Assembly: GCA_937967645.1 (NCBI GenBank)
Contig: CALBTT010000058.1
Location: 1 to 42,106 of the forward strand
DNA length: 42,106 nt
Direction of reading: 5' to 3'
DNA from: an uncultured Zoogloea sp.
GTDB taxonomy: Bacteria; Pseudomonadota; Gammaproteobacteria; Burkholderiales; Rhodocyclaceae
The position numbers and the translations under genes were made by a program. The notes under the pieces were generated by a model. The model was given only the letters and a program-made list of their open reading frames with translations, was not told the DNA's origin and searched no databases. This document shows positions 7,916 through 13,794 of this stretch, piece by piece. The first letter of the stretch is position 1. Each line of letters begins with the position of its first letter.

Positions 7916-7921
7916 GGGCGT

Positions 7922-7988
7922 GTAGGGGCGGCTTCAGCCGCCCGCAGGTGCCAGATCGAAGTCCGCGGGCGGCTGAAGCCGCCCCCAC
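7922..7988. repeat. REPIN copy 3, opposite orientation, between cbiL and cbiG
   Basis: Arms lie at 7922-7945 and 7965-7988. The 19-base spacer is the reverse complement of the spacer in copies 1 and 2 with three changes, so this element is inserted in the other orientation. The right arm ends CCCCCAC instead of CCCCTAC. An extra foot at 7912-7918 supplies the cbiL stop, and further CCCCTAC feet follow at 7992-7998 and 8012-8018. Confidence 0.88.
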
Positions 7989-8059
7989 ACGCCCCTACAC
8001 CGCCCCTCCCCCCCTACAGCCCCCCGAACAACGCCCATCCATATCACCCCATCACCCCC

Positions 8060-8830
8060 ATGCCCCAGCATCTGCCCTTCCCCAATGAACGCATCGCCGT
8101 GGTGTCCATCACCCGCCACGGCATCGCCCTGGCTGGCCACGTGGTGGCCGCCCTGCCCGGCGCCCGGTTGTTCGCGCCGGAGAAATTCGCCGCCGAGGCC
8201 GCCTCCGCCGCGCCAGGCGCCCATGCCTGCTACGCCGGCAAGACCGCCGAGCAGATCCCCATCCTGTTCTCGAACTTCGACGGCATCGTCGCCATCGTTT
8301 CCCTCGGTGCGATGGTTCGGCTGGTGGCGCCCTACCTGGCGCGCAAGGAGTCGGACCCCGGCGTGGTGGTGATCGATGAGGCCGGGCGCTTCGTGATCCC
8401 CATGCTGTCCGGCCACCTGGGGGGCGCCAACGCCCTGGCCGGCACGCTGGCCACTGCCCTGGACGCCACGGCCGTACTCACCACCGCCTCCGACGCCCGC
8501 CAGACCCTGGCGGTGGACCTGCTCGGCCGCGAGCTGGGGTGGACCTTCGAGGCCAGCCACGACGAGATCGTGCGGGCCAGCGCGGCGGTGGTGAACGACG
8601 AACCGGTGGCCCTGGTGCAGGAGGCCGGCAGCCCCGACTGGTGGGCCCGCCACGCCAACGGCCGCAATGGCCCGCTGCCCGGCAACCTGTTCCCCTTCTC
8701 GCGCCTCGAGGACGTGGAGCCGGAGCGTTTCGGCGCCGTGCTGTGGATCAGCCACCGCCCCCTGCCCGCCGCCCTGGCCCCGCGCCTCGCCGGCAAGCGG
8801 GTGATCTACCGGCCGCCGGTGACGGTATGA
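8060..8830 (+). CDS. cbiG: Cobalt-precorrin-5A hydrolase, N-terminal and central part of CbiG
   Basis: The 256-residue protein carries the CbiG N-terminal and central domains, which open the delta-lactone of cobalt-precorrin-5A and release acetaldehyde. Diagnostic blocks are IAVVSITRHG, FDGIVAIVSLGAMVR, VVVIDEAGRFVIPMLSGHLGGANAL and TTASDARQTLAVD. Full-length CbiG (about 350 aa) also has a C-terminal domain, here encoded by the next gene, overlapping by ATGA. No Shine-Dalgarno sequence precedes 8060; the leader is the C/A-rich flank of a REP element. Confidence 0.9.
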   Translation: MPQHLPFPNERIAVVSITRHGIALAGHVVAALPGARLFAPEKFAAEAASAAPGAHACYAGKTAEQIPILFSNFDGIVAIVSLGAMVRLVAPYLARKESDPGVVVIDEAGRFVIPMLSGHLGGANALAGTLATALDATAVLTTASDARQTLAVDLLGRELGWTFEASHDEIVRASAAVVNDEPVALVQEAGSPDWWARHANGRNGPLPGNLFPFSRLEDVEPERFGAVLWISHRPLPAALAPRLAGKRVIYRPPVTV

Positions 8831-9360
8831 GCACCGCACGGCCGCCTGAAGGGGCTCGCACCGAAGCCCAGGAGGGCGGAGGTCTGCTTACTGACACCGC
8901 ACGGCCGCCCGAAGGGGCTCGCACCGAAGCCCGGGAGGGCGGAGGTAGTCCGTCAAGCAGCATCGGGCCCATCGCCCTCGGCATCGGCTGCGATCGGGGC
9001 ACCCCGGCATCCACCCTGGCCTGGGCCGTGGTGGATGCCCTGGCGGCCTGCCAGGCCAGCCTGACGGACGTCGTCGCGGTGGCCAGCATCGACCTGAAGG
9101 CTGATGAGCCCGGGCTGCACGCCCTGGCCCGCTGGCAGGGCTGGAGCATCCGCTTCTACCCGGCCGCCGAGCTGGCCAAGGTGCCCGTGCCCCACCCCTC
9201 CGAGACCGTCCGCAAGTACACCGGCACGCCCTCCGTTTCCGAAGCCGCCGCCCTGCTCGCGGCGGGCACCGACATGAGCGGGCTGCTGCTTGAAAAACAC
9301 AAATACCGTGGCCCCGACGGGCGCCACGCCACCGTTTCGATCGCGAGGATTCCACGATGA
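8827..9360 (+). CDS. cobE: CbiG C-terminal domain protein (CobE-like) with in-frame repeats
   Basis: The 177-residue product has a CobE/CbiG C-terminal domain at about 47-175, recognised by LGIGCDRGTPA (51-61), SIDLKADEPGLHALA, GTPSVSEAAALLAAG and LLLEKHKYRGPDGRHATVSIARI. Residues 3-40 are two copies of TARPPEGARTEA(Q/R)EGGG encoded by the 52-bp repeat. No later ATG exists before the domain, so the repeats are probably translated as a disordered leader. The ATGA overlap with cbiG suggests translational coupling. The repeat lies exactly where CbiG proteins are normally continuous. Confidence 0.88.
   Translation: MSTARPPEGARTEAQEGGGLLTDTARPPEGARTEAREGGGSPSSSIGPIALGIGCDRGTPASTLAWAVVDALAACQASLTDVVAVASIDLKADEPGLHALARWQGWSIRFYPAAELAKVPVPHPSETVRKYTGTPSVSEAAALLAAGTDMSGLLLEKHKYRGPDGRHATVSIARIPR
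8832..8946. repeat. Two direct 52-bp hairpin repeats inside the CobE-like gene
   Basis: Copies at 8832-8883 and 8895-8946 differ at two positions and have a period of 63 bases (21 codons), so the frame is kept. Each contains nested inverted segments: CCGCC(C/T)...GGGCGG outside and GGGCT...AGCCC inside, forming a stem with internal loops. The sequence is unrelated to the GTAG REP family seen elsewhere in the operon. Confidence 0.88.
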
Positions 9361-10352
9361 ACGACATCACCACGCCCTCCACCTCTCCCTCCCCGGGCCG
9401 CATCATGCTGGTCGGCCTCGGCCCGGGCAGCCACGAGCATCTTTCAGCCCGCGCCCGCGCGGCCATCGCCGAAGCCGACACGGTGATCGGCTACGTCACC
9501 TACATCCGCCTGGTGGCCGATCTGCTGGAGGGCAAGGAGGTCATCCGCAAGTCGATGACCGAGGAGCTCGACCGGGCCGTCGAAGCCTTCGAGCGCGCGC
9601 GCCAGGGCAAGCGGGTCGCCCTCATTTCCTCCGGCGATGCCGGCGTGTACGGCATGGCCGGGCCGACCTTCGAGGTGCTGTTCCAGGCCGGCTGGACGCC
9701 GGATTCGGGTATCGATGTGGAGATCATCCCCGGCGCCTCGGCGATCAACACCTGCGCCGCGCTGGTGGGGGCGCCGCTGACCCACGACTTCTGCGCGATC
9801 TCCCTGTCGGACCTGCTCACCCCCTGGCCGGTGATCGCCCGCCGCCTGGAGGCGGCCGCCTTCTCCGACTTCGTGGTGGCGCTGTACAACCCGAAAAGCG
9901 GCCGCCGTACCCGCCAGATCGTCGAGGCCCGCCGGCTGTTCCTGCGCCATCGGAACCCGGACACCCCGGTGGCCATCGTCAAGTCGGCCTACCGGCCGAA
10001 GCAGCGGGTCGAGTTCACCACCCTGGAAAAGATGACCGAGTGCGACATCGGCATGCTGTCCACGGTGCTGATCGGCAACACCAGCACCTTTGTGCGGCAC
10101 GGCCTGATGGTCACGCCGCGGGGCTACGCCAACAAGTACGACGTGGACAGCGGCACGGCCCACGACGGCGAGAAACCCGGCCGCTCCCTGAGCAGCGGCC
10201 TCACCGGCTGGCTGGGCGAGATCCACGCCAGCGGGCTCGGCGCAGCGGAACTGGCGCGCCTCCACCGCCTGCCCGAGGACTACATCGCCGCGGTGCTGGC
10301 CGAGCCACTCGAGCCGCTGACCGAAACCGCTGGCAAGGAGGCCGAAGCATGA
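9357..10352 (+). CDS. cobJ: Precorrin-3B C17-methyltransferase (CobJ/CbiH)
   Basis: The 331-residue protein catalyses the ring-contraction/C17-methylation step. The tetrapyrrole methylase core shows GLGPGSHEHL (20-29), SSGDAGVYGMAG (91-102), IPGASAINTCAALVGAPLTHDFCAISLSD (begins near 124, read in blocks) and ALYNPKSGRRT (175-185). About 80 residues beyond the usual core end form a C-terminal extension with no cysteine cluster. Start and stop both overlap the neighbours by ATGA. No cobG or cobZ is present, so the ring-contraction chemistry should be the cobalt-dependent CbiH type. Confidence 0.92.
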   Translation: MNDITTPSTSPSPGRIMLVGLGPGSHEHLSARARAAIAEADTVIGYVTYIRLVADLLEGKEVIRKSMTEELDRAVEAFERARQGKRVALISSGDAGVYGMAGPTFEVLFQAGWTPDSGIDVEIIPGASAINTCAALVGAPLTHDFCAISLSDLLTPWPVIARRLEAAAFSDFVVALYNPKSGRRTRQIVEARRLFLRHRNPDTPVAIVKSAYRPKQRVEFTTLEKMTECDIGMLSTVLIGNTSTFVRHGLMVTPRGYANKYDVDSGTAHDGEKPGRSLSSGLTGWLGEIHASGLGAAELARLHRLPEDYIAAVLAEPLEPLTETAGKEAEA

Positions 10353-10708
10353 GTGAAGCGATCAAGCCGAAGATCGCCGGCTACCACCGCCACCTGCTGC
10401 TGTGCACCGGCCCCCGCTGCACGGCCGACGGCGCCGCCCAGGCGCTGTTCGACAGCCTCGGCGCCAAGTTCAAGGCCGCCGGCCTGGACAGCGGTGCGCT
10501 GCGCGTCAAGCGCACCCGAGCCGCCTGCTTCGCCGCCTGCAAGGGCGGGCCGATCCTGTGCGTGCAGCCGGACGGCACCTGGTATTACGGCGTCACCGAT
10601 GCCGTGATGGATCGCATCGTCACCGAACATCTGGTCGGCGGCCGCCCGGTCAGCGAGCACGTCTTCCACCAGGCCGAGGCCGGCCTGGACACCACAGCCT
10701 CCGAATAA
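10349..10708 (+). CDS. Thioredoxin-like [2Fe-2S] ferredoxin-family protein
   Basis: A 119-residue protein with cysteines Cys19-x4-Cys24 and Cys60-x3-Cys64 (plus Cys71), the spacing of thioredoxin-like [2Fe-2S] ferredoxins. The blocks LLLCTGPRC and RAACFAACKGGPILCVQPDG support this. It overlaps cobJ by ATGA. Such ferredoxins recur in corrin clusters, and in some organisms a related Fe-S domain is fused to CbiH. A redox role in ring contraction or cobalt reduction is therefore plausible but inferred. Confidence 0.85.
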   Translation: MSEAIKPKIAGYHRHLLLCTGPRCTADGAAQALFDSLGAKFKAAGLDSGALRVKRTRAACFAACKGGPILCVQPDGTWYYGVTDAVMDRIVTEHLVGGRPVSEHVFHQAEAGLDTTASE

Positions 10709-10711
10709 GCC

Positions 10712-12862
10712 ATGCCCGCATCCATGCTTCCATCCATGCTTCCCATTGCCCGCCGCAATCCGGCCCTGAGCACCGCCCTGCTTCTTGCGCTCCCCGCCCT
10801 GGTGGCGCCCACCGCCCACGCCGCTGGCATTCCGACCCTGCAGGAGGTCACCGTCAACACCCGCAACACCGACCTCATCGGCGTCGCCGACAGCGCCAGC
10901 GAGGGCACCGTCACCGCCCGCCAGCTGGCCAGCCGGCCGCTGTTGCGGCCTGCCGAGGTGCTGGAGGTCGTGCCCGGCATGATCGTCACCCAGCACTCCG
11001 GCGACGGCAAGGCCAACCAGTACTTCCTGCGCGGCTTCAACCTCGATCACGGCAGCGACTTCGCCACCCGGGTGATGGGCATGCCGATCAACATGGTGTC
11101 CCACGCCCACGGTCAGGGCTACATGGACCTGAACTTCCTGATCCCGGAACTGGTCGGCACGGTGAAGTACCGCAAGGGCGTCTATGAAGCCGAGGACGGC
11201 AACTTCGCCACCAGTGGCGGTGCCCGCATCGACTACCAGCGCCACCTGGCCGCCCCTTTCGTGGACCTGTCCATCGGCCAGCACAACTACCAGCGCTTGC
11301 TCACGGCCGGCAGCACCCGCCTGGACAACGGCTTCGACCTGCTGGCCGGCATCGAGCTGGCCGGCAACGACGGGCCCTGGGACCAGCCCGAGAAGCTGAA
11401 GAAGCGCAACGCGGTGTTCCGCCTGTCGTCCGGCACCGCCAGCGACGGCTTCGCCCTGACCGCGATGCTCTACAAGGCCGACTGGACCGCCTCGGAGCAC
11501 GTGCCGGAACGGGCCATCCGCAGCGGCGAGATCGGCCGCTACGGCACCCTGGTGCCCAACGACGGTGGCCAGACCCACCGCTACAGCCTGTCCGGCGAAT
11601 GGGCGAGGACCGGCGAAGCGGATGCAACACGAGCCAGCATTTACGTGGTGGATTACGGCCTCAACCTGTTCTCCGCCCCCTCCGGCTACATCGGCGGCCT
11701 GCAGGGCGACCAGCACGAACAGGCCGACGAGCGCCTGCTGTGGGGCGGTGAAGCCCGCCAGAGCTGGTTCCTCGGCCCCGATTGGAAGGACTCGGAAGTG
11801 AGCGTCGGTGCGCAGCTGCGCCAGGACCGCATCGGCAAGGTCGGGCTCTACACTACAGAGAACCGCCAGCGTACCGCCACCGTGCGCGAAGACCGGATCA
11901 CCGAGACCGCCTACGCCCTGTTCGCCGACGCCCGCACCCAATGGACCCCGTGGCTGCGTACCAGCCTCGGCGCCCGCTACGACGAGATCCACGCCGACGC
12001 CACGGCCCGCGGGGGGCTCTACAACATGGATAACGGCGGCAGCGTCCGTGCCCGCCAGACCAGCCCCAAGCTGGGCGCGGTATTCGGCCCCTTCCCGCTG
12101 CTCGGCCCCACCGAGTTCTACGCCAACTGGGGCCACGGCTTCCACAGCAACGATGCCCGCGGCGCCACCGCCCGCCACAACCCCCAGGACGGCAGCGCCG
12201 CCGACCCGGTGCCGCTGATCGTCAAGGCCCGCGGCAGCGAGCTGGGCATCCGCACCACGCCCCTGCCCGGCTGGAACTCCAGCCTCTCCGTGTGGCGCAT
12301 GAAGCTGGCCTCCGAGCTGGTCTTCATCGGCGACGAGGGCATCACCGAACCCAAGGGCGCCTCCCACCGCTATGGCCTCGAGTGGTCCAACTATGTGGTG
12401 CCGGCACCAGGCTGGATCGCCGACCTGGACGTGGCCCTGTCCCGCGCCCGCTTCGACGCCGCCAACCCGGACAACGGCGGCCGCCGCGTCCCCAACGCCA
12501 TCCCCCTGACCGCCTCGGCGGGCCTGGGCATGGACAACGGCGGCCGGTGGTTCGGCGGCCTGCGCTGGCGCTACATCGGCGCCTATGATCTCGAGGAGAC
12601 CGGCGAACAGAAATCCCGCGCCTTCGGCATGCTCAACCTGAAGACCGGCTACCGCGTTTCGAAGCAACTCCAGGTCACCGTGGACGTGCTCAACCTGTTC
12701 GACCGCAAGGCCAACGACATAGAGTACTGGGGCGGCGCCTGCACCCGCAGCGAAGCCCTGGCCGGCACCGGCGGCTGCGGCAGCGGCGGCGCCATCGACG
12801 GGCGGCTGGTGCACCCGCTGGAGCCACGCACCGTGAGGCTGAGTTTGCGTTTCAGCCTGTAG
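10712..12862 (+). CDS. TonB-dependent outer-membrane receptor, cobalt/B12 operon type
   Basis: The 716-residue protein has a signal peptide (hydrophobic stretch about 17-36, cleavage near AHA-AG), a TonB-box-like LQEVTV close to the mature N-terminus, a plug domain with QYFLRGFNLDHGSDF and INMVSHAHGQGYMDLNFLIPE, and a C-terminal beta-barrel with NWGHGFHSNDARG and VDVLNLFDRKANDIEYW. Three ATGs (10712, 10724, 10736) are in frame within a small duplicated segment; the later ones also leave a usable signal peptide. As the last gene of a B12-riboswitch operon with an orphan CbiM and an ExbB/D-like pair, cobalt or a cobalt chelate is the likely substrate. A BtuB-like corrinoid receptor is the alternative. 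Confidence 0.85.
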   Translation: MPASMLPSMLPIARRNPALSTALLLALPALVAPTAHAAGIPTLQEVTVNTRNTDLIGVADSASEGTVTARQLASRPLLRPAEVLEVVPGMIVTQHSGDGKANQYFLRGFNLDHGSDFATRVMGMPINMVSHAHGQGYMDLNFLIPELVGTVKYRKGVYEAEDGNFATSGGARIDYQRHLAAPFVDLSIGQHNYQRLLTAGSTRLDNGFDLLAGIELAGNDGPWDQPEKLKKRNAVFRLSSGTASDGFALTAMLYKADWTASEHVPERAIRSGEIGRYGTLVPNDGGQTHRYSLSGEWARTGEADATRASIYVVDYGLNLFSAPSGYIGGLQGDQHEQADERLLWGGEARQSWFLGPDWKDSEVSVGAQLRQDRIGKVGLYTTENRQRTATVREDRITETAYALFADARTQWTPWLRTSLGARYDEIHADATARGGLYNMDNGGSVRARQTSPKLGAVFGPFPLLGPTEFYANWGHGFHSNDARGATARHNPQDGSAADPVPLIVKARGSELGIRTTPLPGWNSSLSVWRMKLASELVFIGDEGITEPKGASHRYGLEWSNYVVPAPGWIADLDVALSRARFDAANPDNGGRRVPNAIPLTASAGLGMDNGGRWFGGLRWRYIGAYDLEETGEQKSRAFGMLNLKTGYRVSKQLQVTVDVLNLFDRKANDIEYWGGACTRSEALAGTGGCGSGGAIDGRLVHPLEPRTVRLSLRFSL

Positions 12863-12919
12863 AAACTGTGATCCCAGTCGACGCCCTCGGTCGGTTTGCT
12901 CCCGGTTTGTGGCGGCGCT

Positions 12920-13004
12920 GTAGGGGCGACTTCAGTCGCCCGCGGACGGTGATCAAGGGCCTGTCAGGGATTCGAGCGCGAAGGGCGACTGAAGTCGCCC
13001 CTAA
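12920..13004. repeat. REPIN copy 4, diverged, between convergent receptor and kdpE genes
   Basis: The arms carry GGGCGACTTCAGTCGCCC (starting 12924) and its complement (12983-13000). Relative to copies 1-3, G-C pairs are replaced by A-T pairs on both sides of each stem, so hairpin pairing is kept. The left GTAG foot is at 12920-12923; the right foot is CTAA instead of CTAC. The spacer is about 39 bases rather than 19. Located between two convergent operons, it could also serve as a bidirectional transcription end. Confidence 0.85.
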
Positions 13005-13041
13005 ATCCATCCAACACCCGCAAGTTGCTCCCGGAGCCCGT

Positions 13042-13794
13042 TCATAGGGGCTCCGGTCCCGTTGATGCCTGTTCATGGTCTCGGGAAGCCGCCATCAAGC
13101 CCTCATTCACAAAGCGGTAGCCTACCCCGGGCTCGGTCAGCAGGTGGTCCGGGTTGGCCGGGTCGGCCTCGAGCTTCTTGCGCAGATGCCCCATGTACAC
13201 CCGCACATAGTGGCTGTCCTCCGCGTGGGAGGGGCCCCACACGGCTTTCAGCAGTTGCCGGTGGGTGAGCACGCAGTCGGGGTTGCTGACCACGTAGGCG
13301 AGCAGGCGGAATTCGATCGGGGTGAGATGCACCTGTTGACCGTCGCGCTCCACCAGACGCCGCCCGAGATCCACCCGGACAGGGCCGAAGACGATCTGCG
13401 CCGACGCATCCTTGCCGGCCCGGTAACGGCGGCGTAGCTGGGCCCGCACCCGGGCCATCAGCTCGGCGGCGCCAAAGGGCTTGGTCAGGTAGTCGTCGGC
13501 ACCCGCATCAAGGGCACGCACCTTCTCGGCCTCCGCGGTACGTGCCGACAGCACGATGACGGGCAGGTCGGACCAGCTGCGCAGATCACGGATCAGGTCG
13601 ACACCGTCCCCGTCGGGCAGGCCCAGGTCGAGGACCAGCAGGTCGGGCTTGCGGGTCCCGGTCTCGATCAGCCCGCGTTTCACCGAGTCGGCCTCGAAGA
13701 CTTCGCAGCCCTCGGCCTCCAGGGCCAGCCGCACGAAGCGCCGCAGGCTGACCTCGTCCTCGACGACGATGACCTTGGGGCTGGGTTCAGACAT
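13042..13794 (-). CDS. kdpE: KdpE response regulator
   Basis: A 250-residue OmpR/PhoB-type regulator that activates kdp transcription when phosphorylated by KdpD. The receiver has VVEDE (10-14), phospho-acceptor Asp56 in LVLDLGLPDGDG, Ser83 and Lys105 in TKPFG. The winged-helix domain includes HLTPIEFRLLAYVVSNPDCVLTHRQLL and HYVRVYMGHLRKKLE, typical of KdpE. It is about 25 residues longer than the E. coli protein, owing to a polar C-terminal tail. It overlaps kdpD by 8 bases and ends the operon. Confidence 0.95.
   Translation of the reverse strand: MSEPSPKVIVVEDEVSLRRFVRLALEAEGCEVFEADSVKRGLIETGTRKPDLLVLDLGLPDGDGVDLIRDLRSWSDLPVIVLSARTAEAEKVRALDAGADDYLTKPFGAAELMARVRAQLRRRYRAGKDASAQIVFGPVRVDLGRRLVERDGQQVHLTPIEFRLLAYVVSNPDCVLTHRQLLKAVWGPSHAEDSHYVRVYMGHLRKKLEADPANPDHLLTEPGVGYRFVNEGLMAASRDHEQASTGPEPL

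Noticed and set aside
8832..8946. Possible attachment site or CRISPR repeats
   Set aside because: Only two copies with a 12-base gap, in frame within a gene and with no integrase or cas gene nearby.
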